From contig NZ_WHUF01000008.1 in the NCBI RefSeq assembly GCF_009380165.1, positions 1 to 64,000 of the forward strand: DNA of 64,000 nt. Reading direction: 5' to 3'. Both the position numbers and the translations under genes were made by a program. Position 1 is the stretch's first letter. Each line of letters starts with the position of its first letter. This DNA is from Rugamonas rivuli. GTDB lineage: Bacteria > Pseudomonadota > Gammaproteobacteria > Burkholderiales > Burkholderiaceae_D. The notes beneath the pieces are model-generated. The model was not told the origin of the DNA, did not search any database, and saw only the letters and a program-made list of their open reading frames with translations. Positions 17,012-26,809 of this stretch are shown in pieces.

Positions 17012-18430
17012 ATGAAGTCTCGTTTTGCGCTGGGTGCAGCAACTGTCTTGATGGCTTGTGTTCAGAATGCGTATGCCGACCCAACGGAACAGCAGTTCCG
17101 CGCCCTGTACAAGGAGCTGGTCGAAACCAACACCACGCTGTCGTCGGGCAGCTGCACGCTGGCGGCCGAGCGGGTTGCCGCGCGCCTGAAGACGGCGGGC
17201 TTCGCCGACTCGGAGCTGCACCTGTTCGCCGATCCTGCGCATCCGAAGGAGGGCGGGCTGGTGGCCGTCATGCCGGGCAGCGATCCGAAGGCGAAAGCCA
17301 TACTGCTGCTGGCGCATATCGACGTGGTGGAAGCCAAGCGCGAGGACTGGGTGCGCGATCCGTTCACGCTGATCGAGGAAGACGGCAAGTTCTTCGCGCG
17401 CGGCGCGGTGGACGACAAGGCGCAGGCGGCCATCTGGGCGGACACGCTGGTGCGCTTCAAGCAGGAAGGCTATGTGCCGCGCCACACGCTGAAGATGGCG
17501 CTGACCTGCGGCGAGGAGACTGGCGGCGCCTTCAACGGCGCGGAGTGGCTGACCAAGAACCGTCGTGAACTGATCGACGCCGGTTTCGCCATCAACGAAG
17601 GCGCGGGCGGCGAGCTTGATGCGGCGGGCAAGCGCGTGTCGATGACGGTGCAGGCAGGCGAGAAGGTGTCGCAGAACTACCGGCTGGAAGTGACCAATCG
17701 CGGCGGCCACAGTTCGCGTCCGCAGAAGGACAACGCGATCTACCACCTGGCCGGCGCGCTGAAGAAGATCGAAGGCTATACCTTCCCGATTCAGCTGGCC
17801 GACGGCAGCCGTGGTTACTTGACCGGCATGTCGAAGATCCAGGCGGCGGAAGGCCACAAGGACGTGGCGGCGGCGATGCTGGCGGTGGTGAAGAATCCGA
17901 AGGACGCCAAGGCGGTGGCGCTGGTCTCCGGCCGCGACACCAGTTGGGGCGCGATGCTGCACACGACCTGCGTGGCGACCATGCTCGACGCGGGCCATGC
18001 CACCAACGCGCTGCCGCAGCGCGCACGCGCCAACATCAACTGCCGCATCTTCCCTGGTGTGACGCAGGAGACGGTGCGTGAGGCGCTGGTGAAGGCGATC
18101 GGCGATCCTATGGTGAAGGTGGAGACGCTGGAAATCCGCGGCGAGAACTCGGCGCCGCCGGAACTGACGCGCACCATCATGGAGCCGGTTGAGAAGTTGA
18201 CCGCGAAGATGTGGCCGGGCGTGCCGGTGCTGCCTATCCTGCAATCGGGCGCCACCGACGGCCAGTTCCTGAACGCGGCCGGCATTCCGACCTACGGCAT
18301 CAGCGGCATCTTCCTGACGCCGGACCTGGGCAACATCCACGGCCTGAACGAATACATCGGCGTGCAGTCGCTGATGGAAGGCCGCACCTTCCTGTACGAC
18401 CTGGTGAAAGTCTACGCCGGTCAGAACTAA
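17012..18430 (+). CDS. secreted M20 family zinc metallopeptidase
   Basis: A 472-residue exopeptidase or dipeptidase with a signal peptide (MKSRFALGAA to AYA-DP). M20 motifs: LLLAHIDVVEA (metal His and Asp), GRGAVDDK-like ARGAVDDKAQAA, TCGEETGGAFNGAEW (catalytic Glu), GGHSSRPQKDNAIYHLA, and SGATDGQFLNAAGIPTYG in the last third. A good AAGGAAG ribosome site is present. It sits 14 bp after the ABC exporter gene and is probably co-transcribed with it. It acts in the periplasm; peptide preference is unknown. Confidence 0.93.
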   Translation: MKSRFALGAATVLMACVQNAYADPTEQQFRALYKELVETNTTLSSGSCTLAAERVAARLKTAGFADSELHLFADPAHPKEGGLVAVMPGSDPKAKAILLLAHIDVVEAKREDWVRDPFTLIEEDGKFFARGAVDDKAQAAIWADTLVRFKQEGYVPRHTLKMALTCGEETGGAFNGAEWLTKNRRELIDAGFAINEGAGGELDAAGKRVSMTVQAGEKVSQNYRLEVTNRGGHSSRPQKDNAIYHLAGALKKIEGYTFPIQLADGSRGYLTGMSKIQAAEGHKDVAAAMLAVVKNPKDAKAVALVSGRDTSWGAMLHTTCVATMLDAGHATNALPQRARANINCRIFPGVTQETVREALVKAIGDPMVKVETLEIRGENSAPPELTRTIMEPVEKLTAKMWPGVPVLPILQSGATDGQFLNAAGIPTYGISGIFLTPDLGNIHGLNEYIGVQSLMEGRTFLYDLVKVYAGQN

Positions 18431-18437
18431 GCCCAAC

Positions 18438-18479
18438 GCGCCTTGTTCCGCCTGCTTGCTCTGAGGCGGCGCAAGGCGC
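18438..18479 (+). other. long stem-loop after the M20 peptidase gene
   Basis: GCGCCTTG-TT-CCGCCT pairs with AGGCGG-CG-CAAGGCGC across a 10-base loop, giving a 16-bp stem with one wobble and one mismatch. No T run follows, so it is not a classical terminator. It may be a transcript-stabilising element or a copy of a dispersed repeat. Confidence 0.6.
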
Positions 18480-18541
18480 ATCATGGCCACCCAGGCTACG
18501 CTCCGATGGTATTTCCGCAGAGGGCAAACGAGGAGAAGCCA

Positions 18542-18742
18542 ATGAAAGATGGTTTGCTGCTATTGATTACCGGCTTGCTTTGCGCGGGTGGCGCAGCTTT
18601 GTTCTTCAGGTTTTTCGGCAACGAGGCTTTCAACGTCATCATTTTAGTGACGCTGGTGTCCGTCCTTATCGACAATGTGCGATTGCGGCGCAGATTGCGC
18701 GAGATGGGCGCCAAGCCTGAGGGCAAGCGTACTTGGTTGTGA
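18542..18742 (+). CDS. small membrane protein, 66 residues
   Basis: ATG 18542 has a good GAGGAG ribosome site. The protein has two hydrophobic segments (GLLLLITGLLCAGGAALFF and FNVIILVTLVSVLIDNV), then a basic cytoplasmic tail (RLRRRLREMG). A terminator follows directly. I do not recognise a family. The open frame extends further upstream, but that part overlaps the stem-loop and lacks a ribosome site. Confidence 0.75.
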   Translation: MKDGLLLLITGLLCAGGAALFFRFFGNEAFNVIILVTLVSVLIDNVRLRRRLREMGAKPEGKRTWL

Positions 18743-18746
18743 CGAA

Positions 18747-18774
18747 AAAAAGGCCACCTCGCGGTGGCCTTTTC
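18747..18774. terminator. bidirectional terminator
   Basis: AAAAGGCCACC-TCGC-GGTGGCCTTTT, an 11-bp stem with A and T runs on its two sides, lies between the small membrane protein gene and the convergent symporter gene. Confidence 0.9.
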
Positions 18775-18793
18775 GTTGGTGCGCGATGTTTGG

Positions 18794-20047
18794 TTACGCG
18801 GCTTTGACCAACTCAACCTCACCGGGAGCGGCCAGTTCGCCCTCCCACTTGGCGACGACTGCAGTAGCCACGCCGTTGCCGATGACGTTGGTCGCGGAGC
18901 GCGCCATGTCGAGGAAGTGGTCGATGCCCAGCAACAGCAGCATGCCCGCTTCCGGAATGTTGAACTGACCCAGCGTCGCGGCGATCACCACCAGCGAGGC
19001 GCGCGGCACGCCGGCCATGCCTTTGGAGGTCAGCATCAGCACCATCATCATGGTCATCTGCTGGCCCAGCGACATCTCGATGCCGTAAGCCTGCGCGATG
19101 AACACGGTGGCGAAGGTGCAGTACATCATCGAACCGTCCAGGTTGAACGAGTAACCGATCGGCAGCACGAACGCGGCCAGACGGTTACGCACGCCGAAAC
19201 GCTCCAGGCCTTCCAGGGTCTTTGGATACGCCGCTTCGCTCGACGCGGTCGAGAAAGCCAGCAGCGCCGGGCTGCGCAGTTCTTTGATCAGGCCGAAGAT
19301 GCGGCCCTTCAGGAACACGAAGCCGATGAAGATCAGCAGCGCCCACAGCAAGACGATGCCGAAGTAGAACTCGGCCATGAACACGCCGTAGGTCGACAGC
19401 ACGCCCAGGCCGTTTTTGGCGATCACGCCCGACACGGCCGCGAACACGGCGATCGGTGCGAACTGCATCACGTAGCCGGTAACTTTCAGCATCACGTGGG
19501 CCACGCCGTCCAGCGCGGCGACCATGACGTTGGCTTTTTCGCCAACCGCCGCAGCGGCCGAACCGAAGAACAGAGAGAAGATCACGATCTGCAGGATTTC
19601 GTTCTTGCTCATGCCTTCAACGATGGAGGAAGGCACCAGGTGCGTGACGAATTCCTTCAGCGTCAGGCCCGTCACAACCAGGTCAGACTTGGCGGTGGTG
19701 GCGGCCATGTGGCCCAGCAGCGCGTCGCCCGGACGGAACAGGTTGACCAGCACCAGGCCCAGGCTCAGCGACATCACCGAAGCGATGAAGAACCAGCCCA
19801 GCGTCTTGATGCCGATGCGGCCTACTTCGGAGGCGTCGCCCATCTTGGCGATGCCGCAGACCAGCGTGGAGAACACCAGCGGGGCGATAATCATCTTGAT
19901 CAGACGCAGGAACAGCGTGGTGATCAGCGACATGTAGTCGGCGAATTCGACCGGTTTGGCCAGGTTGGTGTTGGCCAGGTAGCCGGCAAAGATGCCTAGC
20001 GCCAGTCCGACGAGGATGTAGGTGGTCAATCGGCTTTGTTTCTGCAT
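18794..20047 (-). CDS. dicarboxylate/amino acid:cation symporter (DAACS family)
   Basis: A 417-residue inner-membrane transporter of the GltP/DctA family (PF00375). Key motifs: AFSTASSEAAYPKTLE (serine-rich re-entrant loop), GYSFNLDGSMMY (the NMDGT-like motif) and DHFLDMARSATNVIGN (the substrate-binding helix with Asp and Asn). It probably takes up glutamate/aspartate or C4-dicarboxylates with protons or sodium. AGGAAA precedes ATG 20047. It is divergent from an amino acid ABC ATPase gene across 217 bp. The choice between GltP and DctA cannot be made safely. Confidence 0.93.
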   Translation of the reverse strand: MQKQSRLTTYILVGLALGIFAGYLANTNLAKPVEFADYMSLITTLFLRLIKMIIAPLVFSTLVCGIAKMGDASEVGRIGIKTLGWFFIASVMSLSLGLVLVNLFRPGDALLGHMAATTAKSDLVVTGLTLKEFVTHLVPSSIVEGMSKNEILQIVIFSLFFGSAAAAVGEKANVMVAALDGVAHVMLKVTGYVMQFAPIAVFAAVSGVIAKNGLGVLSTYGVFMAEFYFGIVLLWALLIFIGFVFLKGRIFGLIKELRSPALLAFSTASSEAAYPKTLEGLERFGVRNRLAAFVLPIGYSFNLDGSMMYCTFATVFIAQAYGIEMSLGQQMTMMMVLMLTSKGMAGVPRASLVVIAATLGQFNIPEAGMLLLLGIDHFLDMARSATNVIGNGVATAVVAKWEGELAAPGEVELVKAA

Positions 20048-20264
20048 GGTGTGCGTTTCCTGTGGTAGTGTCTCTCTGGGCCTGCGCAGAGGGCGGGGTG
20101 TCCGCCGCTGCTGTGGTTCTGCATTGGCTGCAACCGGTATTTTATGGTCCGGCTGATGAAACTATTGGCAAGTTCCGCAGTATCCTTGTGGGCAGAGGCG
20201 CTGTCAAGCGCATGTAGGGCCGCGCCCACGCGGGTTCGGGCCGGTTTTTTTATTCAGCGTACAT

Positions 20265-20990
<726 letters not shown>

Positions 20991-21001
20991 CAAATACACT
21001 T

Positions 21002-22438
21002 ATGACAATTCTCAAACCACTCGCCGGCGCCCTGCTGGCGCTGGGACTGCTGGGCGCCGCCCACGCAGCCGATAAAATCGCCGTCGACCTGGTGCTGACC
21101 AAGGCCACGCTGATCGACGTGGCGGGCGGCAAGGCCGTCAAGGGTAAGTCCGTCGTGCTGAAGGGCGACACCATCGTCGCCGTGGTCGATGACCGCCAGC
21201 TGTCCGGCTATGCTGCCAAAAAGACCATCCGCCTCCCGGGCAAATACCTGATGCCGGGGCTGTGGGACACTCATGTGCACTTCGGCGGCGGCCCGGCCCT
21301 GATCGAAGAGAACAAGCATCTGCTGGCGCTGTACCTGGCCAACGGCATCACCGCCGTGCGCGACTGCTCGGGCGACCTGCCGGACACGGTGCTGGCCTGG
21401 CGCGGCCAGATCCAGGCCGGCCAGCTGGAAGGGCCGACCATCTTCACCTCCGGCGCCAAGCTGGAAGGCTACAAGCCGCTGTGGAAGGGCACCATCGAAG
21501 TCGGCACGCCGGAGGAGGTGAGCAAGGCGCTGGATGGCCTGCAGGCGCAGAAAGTCGATTTCGTCAAAATCACCGAGAACACGCTGAAGCCGGAGATCTA
21601 CCTGGAAGCGCTGCGGCAGGCGAAGGAGCGCGGCATGCGCACCTCCGGCCACATTCCGGTGCAACTGACGCTGGCGCAGATGTTCGACGCGGGCCTGGGC
21701 ACGGTGGAGCACCAATCCTACCTGCTGCGCTCCTCGACGCCGAAGGAGGCCGAGCTGACCGCGCAAGTGGCGGCCGGCACGCTGACCGGCAAGGAAGCCA
21801 TGAAGCAAAGCCTGCAAACCTACGACGAAGCGGCCGCGCGCGCGTCGTTCCGCTACATGGCGGCCAAGGGCACGGCCGTGGTGCCGACGCTGTCGGTGTC
21901 GCGTGTGGTGGCTTATCTGGACCGCGACGATCACTCGCACGATCCTGCCTTGCAGTACATCGGCAAAGGCCTGCGCGCCACCTACGACTGGCGCGTGCAG
22001 CGCGCCGCGCAGGACAACGCGGAAGCGATCGCGCAGCGCAAGGCGATCTTCGAGAAGTCGGCGTCGCTGCTGCCGTTGCTGGCGCAGGAAGGCGTGAGCA
22101 TCATCGCCGGCACGGATGCGGGCTTTTTGAATTCCTACGATTATCCGGGCCAGGCGCTGCATGACGAAATCGGCTTGTACGTGCAGTACGGCCTGACGCC
22201 GGTGCAGGCCTTGCAGACGGCCGTCATCAACGGCCCGCGCTTCCTTGGTCATCTGGACCGCTACGGCAGCCTGGCGGCCGGCAAGGTGGCCGACCTGCTG
22301 GTGCTGGATGCGAATCCGCTGCAGGATATCGCCGCCACCCGCAAGATCCGCACGGTGGTCAGCCGAGGCCAAGTCTACGACCGCGCGCGCCTCGACCGGA
22401 TGCTGGCCGAAACCAAGGCCTGGGTCGCGGCACAGTAG
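21002..22438 (+). CDS. exported amidohydrolase (imidazolonepropionase-like, metal-dependent)
   Basis: A 478-residue hydrolase with a signal peptide (MTILKPLAGA to AHA-AD). Amidohydrolase superfamily landmarks: GLWDTHVHFGGG (metal HxH), VDFVKITEN (lysine that may be carboxylated), SGHIPVQL, VEHQSYL and GTDAGF (metal Asp). The C-terminal KVADLLVLDANPLQDI matches the returning beta-sandwich. ATG 21002 gives the clean signal peptide; the open frame extends into the ABC ATPase gene upstream. Related proteins include prolidase-like and Xaa-Arg dipeptidases; the actual substrate is unknown. Confidence 0.9.
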   Translation: MTILKPLAGALLALGLLGAAHAADKIAVDLVLTKATLIDVAGGKAVKGKSVVLKGDTIVAVVDDRQLSGYAAKKTIRLPGKYLMPGLWDTHVHFGGGPALIEENKHLLALYLANGITAVRDCSGDLPDTVLAWRGQIQAGQLEGPTIFTSGAKLEGYKPLWKGTIEVGTPEEVSKALDGLQAQKVDFVKITENTLKPEIYLEALRQAKERGMRTSGHIPVQLTLAQMFDAGLGTVEHQSYLLRSSTPKEAELTAQVAAGTLTGKEAMKQSLQTYDEAAARASFRYMAAKGTAVVPTLSVSRVVAYLDRDDHSHDPALQYIGKGLRATYDWRVQRAAQDNAEAIAQRKAIFEKSASLLPLLAQEGVSIIAGTDAGFLNSYDYPGQALHDEIGLYVQYGLTPVQALQTAVINGPRFLGHLDRYGSLAAGKVADLLVLDANPLQDIAATRKIRTVVSRGQVYDRARLDRMLAETKAWVAAQ

Positions 22439-22511
22439 TGGACTGTCGGGCCGGCGGCGCAAGAGGGTAAAATGGCGGTATTCGTCTTTGATAGCCTGAA
22501 AGCCCGCCGCC

Positions 22512-23564
22512 ATGTCCGACCTCGAACACACCCCAGACAGCATCACCATCGCCCGTCCCGACGACTGGCATTTGCACCTGCGCGACGGCGCCACCCTGGC
22601 CAGCGTGCTGCCGCATAGCGCGCGCCAGTTCGGCCGCGCCATCGTGATGCCCAATCTGAAGCCGCCTGTCACCACCACCGCCGCTGCCGAGGCTTATCGC
22701 AGCCGCATCATCGCGGCCCTGCCGGCTGGCATGAAGTTCGAGCCGCTGATGACGCTCTACCTGACCAACAACACGCCGCCGGACGAGATCCTGCGCGCCC
22801 AGGAAAGCGGCATCGTCCACGCGGTCAAGCTGTATCCGGCCGGCGCCACCACCAACTCGGACGCCGGCGTGACCGACCTGTCCAACTGCTACAAGACGCT
22901 GGAGATGATGCAGGAAGTGGGCATGCCCTTCCTGGTCCACGGCGAAGTCACCGACCAGGACATCGACCTGTTCGACCGCGAAGCCGTCTTCATCGAACGC
23001 GTGATGCGTCCGCTGCGCCGCGACTTCCCGGCGCTGAACATCGTCTTCGAACACATCACCACCAAGCACGCCGCGCAGTACGTGGCGGAAGCCGAAGGCC
23101 CGATCGCCGCGACCATCACCGCGCATCACCTGCTGTACAACCGCAACGACATCTTCAAGGGCGGCATCCGTCCTCACTACTACTGCCTGCCGGTGCTCAA
23201 GCGCGAAGAACACCGCCTGGCGCTGGTCACGGCCGCCACCAGCGGCGACGAGCGCTTCTTCCTCGGCACCGACTCCGCGCCGCACGCGCAGGGCGCCAAG
23301 GAAGCCGCCTGCGGCTGCGCCGGCTGCTACACCGCGCTGCACGCGATGGAGCTGTATGCCGAAGCCTTCGAACGCGCCGGCGCGCTGGACAAGCTGGAAG
23401 CCTTCGCCAGCTTCAACGGCCCGGCCTTCTACGGCCTGCCGCGCAATACCGACACCATCACGCTCAAGCGCGAGCAATGGACGCTGCCGGAAACCCTGCC
23501 GCTGGCCGACCAGCATGTGGTGCCGCTCAACGCCGGCGAAACCATCAACTGGAAAATGGTATAA
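22512..23564 (+). CDS. pyrC: dihydroorotase, class II
   Basis: A 350-residue zinc enzyme that closes N-carbamoyl-aspartate to dihydroorotate in pyrimidine synthesis. Motifs: DDWHLHLRDG (metal HxH), VKLYPAGATTNSD (carboxylated Lys), FLVHGEV, FEHITTKHA and GTDSAPHAQGAKE. The length and the monomer type match E. coli PyrC. It is followed after 3 bases by the DUF3025 gene. Confidence 0.97.
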   Translation: MSDLEHTPDSITIARPDDWHLHLRDGATLASVLPHSARQFGRAIVMPNLKPPVTTTAAAEAYRSRIIAALPAGMKFEPLMTLYLTNNTPPDEILRAQESGIVHAVKLYPAGATTNSDAGVTDLSNCYKTLEMMQEVGMPFLVHGEVTDQDIDLFDREAVFIERVMRPLRRDFPALNIVFEHITTKHAAQYVAEAEGPIAATITAHHLLYNRNDIFKGGIRPHYYCLPVLKREEHRLALVTAATSGDERFFLGTDSAPHAQGAKEAACGCAGCYTALHAMELYAEAFERAGALDKLEAFASFNGPAFYGLPRNTDTITLKREQWTLPETLPLADQHVVPLNAGETINWKMV

Positions 23565-23567
23565 GCA

Positions 23568-24365
23568 GTGCTGCAAGCGATAGACTGGCCGCGTCCGTGG
23601 TACGACTCGATACGCGCCGCGGCCGGCCAGCTGTCGGCGGACGTGCCCTTCATGGACACGTTCAATGCGCGAGCCGCCACACTGGGCTTGCGCAATCACC
23701 TGGACTTGCCGATCTCCTTCGTGCCGCAGGAATCCCTGCCTGACGGCACCGCCTATGAAGCCTTTATCGGCGCCACCGGCTGCGTGCCCACGCGGGACAA
23801 TCTGCACGACTTCTTCAACGGCCTGGTATGGCTTAGCTTCCCGCGCATCAAAGTGCAGCTGAACGCCTTGCAGGCGGCGCAGATCGCGCTGGACGGCGTC
23901 GGCAAATCGCGCGGCCCCGCGCGCGACGGCGCCACCATCTTCGACGAGAACGCCGCGCTGCTGGTGGTGCGCGACAGCGCCGCCGGCCACGCCTTGATCG
24001 CCGCCTTGCGCGATCATCAATGGCGCGCAGCCTTTGTCGAGCAGCGCGCCAGCTTCGGGCCGGAGGCGCAGGTCTGGCTGTTCGGCCACGCGCTGATGGA
24101 GAAGCTGGTCGCACCGCGCAAGGCGATCACCGCCCACACACGGGTGGTTGTGGCGGGCGACGATTTCTTCACGATGGACCACGACGCCCGCCGCCACTGG
24201 ATCGACGCCAAGGTGGCGCAGGAGCTGGCCGAGCATGGCCTCAGCACCGCCGACTTCATGCCGATGCAGGCGCTGGGCGTGCCGGGGTGGTGGCCGGATC
24301 AGGACGACGCGTTCTACGACGACGCAACGGTGTTCCGCCCCAAGCGCGCACCGGCGGTAAAATAG
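23568..24365 (+). CDS. DUF3025 domain protein
   Basis: A 265-residue cytosolic protein of unknown function. The pattern (GTAYEAFIGATGCVPTRDN, then HDFFNGLVWLSFPRIK, then RDGATIFDENAALL) matches the DUF3025 family as I know it from proteobacteria. A GTG start 3 bases after the pyrC stop is the only start that keeps full length; the next ATG would lose 28 residues. It is co-transcribed with pyrC. The conserved HDFFN-LVWL-FPR region suggests an enzyme, but no reaction is known. Confidence 0.85.
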   Translation: MLQAIDWPRPWYDSIRAAAGQLSADVPFMDTFNARAATLGLRNHLDLPISFVPQESLPDGTAYEAFIGATGCVPTRDNLHDFFNGLVWLSFPRIKVQLNALQAAQIALDGVGKSRGPARDGATIFDENAALLVVRDSAAGHALIAALRDHQWRAAFVEQRASFGPEAQVWLFGHALMEKLVAPRKAITAHTRVVVAGDDFFTMDHDARRHWIDAKVAQELAEHGLSTADFMPMQALGVPGWWPDQDDAFYDDATVFRPKRAPAVK

Positions 24366-24409
24366 ATTTTCAACCGACTTCGCCGCCGACGCGGCAGAAA
24401 GAGCACGCC

Positions 24410-25405
24410 ATGACGCAGGTAATTCGTTGGGGGATACTCGGCACCGGCAAGATCGCCAAGGCCTTCGCCACCGCTTTGCAGGACACGCCCGGCGCCAAGC
24501 TGGCCGCCGTTGCTTCGCGCAGTGTAGATAGCGCTACCAAGTTCGGCGCCGAATACGGTGCGGAACGTTCGCATGGCAGCTATCAGGCGCTGGCGGATGA
24601 TCCCGAGGTCGATGTCATCTACATCGGCACGCCGCACCCCATGCATCACGAGAATGCGCTGATGTGCCTCCACGGCGGCAAGGGCGTGCTGGTGGAGAAG
24701 TCGTTCACCATGAACCGCCGCCAGGCCGAGGACATCATCAACCTGGCCCGCCAGAAGAAGCTGTTCGTCATGGAGGCGATGTGGACGCGCTTCATGCCGG
24801 CCGTGGTGGAGGCCAAGCGCATCGTCGACAGCGGCGAGATCGGCGTGCCGGCCAATGTCAGCGCGGATTTCGGCTTTACCTCGGACGCGGGACCGGAGCA
24901 CCGCCTGTTCGCGCCGGAGCTGGGCGGCGGCGCGCTGCTGGACCTGGGCATCTATCCCTTGTCGATGGCGTCGTTCTTCCTTGGTCCGGTCACGGGCGTG
25001 AAGGCGCAGGCGGAGATGGCCGCCACCGGCGTCGACATGCAGACCGCGTTCACTCTGGTGCACAAGGACGGCGGCGTATCGTCGTGCGCGTGCAGCCTGC
25101 GTTCGCGCACGCCGACCGAGCTGACGATCTCCGGCACCAAGGGTTTCGTGCGCCTGCACGACCGCTTCCACAACACCGAGACCATCACCGTCACGCTGGT
25201 GGACGGCGCCTCGCGCAGCGAGCGCACCATCAACCTGCCTCGCAGCGGCAACGGCTACACGCATGAAGCGCAGGAAGTGGGGCGCTGCATCCGCGCCGGC
25301 CTGATCGAAAGTCCGGTGATGCCGCACGAGGAAACGCTGTCCATCATGGGCACGCTGGACGCCATCCGCGCGCAGATCGGCCTGAAATACACCTTCGACA
25401 TTTAG
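24410..25405 (+). CDS. Gfo/Idh/MocA family NAD(P)-dependent oxidoreductase
   Basis: A 331-residue dehydrogenase. The Rossmann motif GILGTGKIAKAFA is at the N-terminus; IYIGTPHPMHHENALMCL and GVLVEKSFTMN (Lys of the EKP-type motif, with Ser in place of Pro) follow. GGGALLDLGIYPLSMA in the C-terminal domain is typical of the trans-dihydrodiol dehydrogenase-like branch. AGAAAGAG precedes ATG 24410. The substrate, probably a sugar or cyclic diol, is unknown. Confidence 0.92.
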   Translation: MTQVIRWGILGTGKIAKAFATALQDTPGAKLAAVASRSVDSATKFGAEYGAERSHGSYQALADDPEVDVIYIGTPHPMHHENALMCLHGGKGVLVEKSFTMNRRQAEDIINLARQKKLFVMEAMWTRFMPAVVEAKRIVDSGEIGVPANVSADFGFTSDAGPEHRLFAPELGGGALLDLGIYPLSMASFFLGPVTGVKAQAEMAATGVDMQTAFTLVHKDGGVSSCACSLRSRTPTELTISGTKGFVRLHDRFHNTETITVTLVDGASRSERTINLPRSGNGYTHEAQEVGRCIRAGLIESPVMPHEETLSIMGTLDAIRAQIGLKYTFDI

Positions 25406-25475
25406 GGCCTTCAAGCGCGGGTTGCGGGAACTGGTTAGAATCGACAGATGTCGTTTCCACAATCAGGACCCTATC

Positions 25476-26690
25476 ATGTTCGTCGCCACCCGCGCTCCCT
25501 CTCTTAAAACCGTCCTGCTGGCCAGCGGCGTCGTCCTGACGCTGGCGATGGGCGTGCGCCACGGCTTCGGCTTCTGGATGCAGCCTATCTCGCAAGCCAA
25601 CGGCTGGACGCGTGAAACCTATTCGCTGGCGCTGGCTTTGCAGAACCTGTTGTGGGGCGCGTTCGGCCCGTTCGCCGGCATGGCGGCGGACCGCTTCGGC
25701 ACCATGCGCGTGGTACTGGTGGGCGCGGTCAGCTACATGGCGGGGCTGGTGTGGATGGCGCTGGTGACGCAGCCCACCTTGTTCGTGATCGGCTCCGGCG
25801 TCTTCATCGGACTGGGGCTGGCGTGCACCGCGTTCGGCGCGGTTAGCGGCATCATCGGCCGCGTGGCGCCGATGGAAAAGCGCTCGTGGGCGTTCGGCAT
25901 CTCCGGCGCGGCCAGCTCCTTCGGCCAGTTCCTGATGATGCCGGTCGAGCAGCAGCTGATTTCCGCAGTCGGCTGGCAGCAGGCCTTCTATTTGCTGGCC
26001 GCGCTGGTGGTGCTGCTGATGATACCGATGTCCTTCCACCTGCGCGAGCCTGCGGTGGAGCATAGCGGCCCGCAGCAAAGCGTGCGCGAGGCGATGAGCG
26101 AGGCCGTGGGCAATCGCTCCTTCCTGTTCCTGGTGGCTGGCTATTTCGTGTGCGGCTTCCAGCTGGTGTTCATCGGCGTGCACATGCCGGCCTACTTGAA
26201 GGACAAGGGCATCGCCAGTCCGGGCGTGGCGGTGCTGGCGCTGGCGCTTATCGGCTTGTTCAACATCTTCGGTTCCTACTACGCGGGCAAGCTGGGTGGA
26301 CGCTTCCCCAAGCGCTACCTGCTGTCGTCGATTTACTTCACGCGCGCCGTCGTCATCGGCCTGTTCCTGCTGGCGCCATTGACGCCGTACTCGGTGTACG
26401 TGTTCGCGGCGGCGATAGGCTTCATCTGGCTGTCGACGGTGCCGCTAACGAACGGCATCATCGCCGGCATCTTCGGCGTCAAGCACATGTCGATGCTGGC
26501 GGGTGTGGTGTTCTTCTCGCACCAGGTGGGCAGCTTCATCGGCGTGTGGCTGGCCGGCTACCTCTTTGCGAAGCTGGGCAGCTACGACATCGTGTGGGGC
26601 ATCGCGATTGGACTGAGCGTGATGGCCGGCTTGATCAACCTGCCGATCAACGAGCGCGCCCTGGAGCGGGGCGAGCTGAAAGCGGCCTAG
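25476..26690 (+). CDS. MFS transporter (monocarboxylate / oxalate-formate-like)
   Basis: A 404-residue inner-membrane carrier with 12 predicted helices, starting at TVLLASGVVLTLAMGVRHGFGFW. The loop 2-3 motif is FAGMAADRFGTMRVV, as in major facilitator proteins; the central loop is around REPAVEHSGPQQ. ATG 25476 follows AGGAC. Pattern and length fit the monocarboxylate/oxalate:formate group, but the substrate is open. A 38-codon gene starts 2 bases after its stop. Confidence 0.9.
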   Translation: MFVATRAPSLKTVLLASGVVLTLAMGVRHGFGFWMQPISQANGWTRETYSLALALQNLLWGAFGPFAGMAADRFGTMRVVLVGAVSYMAGLVWMALVTQPTLFVIGSGVFIGLGLACTAFGAVSGIIGRVAPMEKRSWAFGISGAASSFGQFLMMPVEQQLISAVGWQQAFYLLAALVVLLMIPMSFHLREPAVEHSGPQQSVREAMSEAVGNRSFLFLVAGYFVCGFQLVFIGVHMPAYLKDKGIASPGVAVLALALIGLFNIFGSYYAGKLGGRFPKRYLLSSIYFTRAVVIGLFLLAPLTPYSVYVFAAAIGFIWLSTVPLTNGIIAGIFGVKHMSMLAGVVFFSHQVGSFIGVWLAGYLFAKLGSYDIVWGIAIGLSVMAGLINLPINERALERGELKAA

Positions 26691-26692
26691 CC

Positions 26693-26809
26693 ATGAAAAC
26701 CTGGCTGCTCCGCGCAGCCGGCGCCGTGGTGCTGGCGCTGGTGTTCATGGCCTATCTGACGCCGGATTTCATGCTGGACCTCGCCAACCGCATCTATCTC
26801 TGCTTTTAG
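26693..26809 (+). CDS. 38-residue single-pass membrane peptide
   Basis: ATG 26693 is 2 bases after the MFS stop. The product starts MKTWLLRAAGAVVLALVFMA and continues YLTPDFMLDLANRIYLCF. That is one transmembrane helix and a C-terminal amphipathic segment ending in Cys-Phe. Similar tiny proteins with a PDFMLDLANRIW-like tail are, as I recall, common in Burkholderiales, but I cannot verify this here. Its last 4 bases overlap the recG stop on the other strand. The tight coupling to the MFS gene suggests co-translation. Confidence 0.6.
   Translation: MKTWLLRAAGAVVLALVFMAYLTPDFMLDLANRIYLCF

Noticed and set aside
20026..20229. 67-codon minus-strand frame upstream of the symporter
   Set aside because: It overlaps the symporter start, has no ribosome site and shows no protein-like composition.
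20220..20251. short CCGCG/CGCGG hairpin followed by T7 before the ABC ATPase gene
   Set aside because: The stem is only 5 bp and the T run is 11 bases away, too weak to call a terminator.
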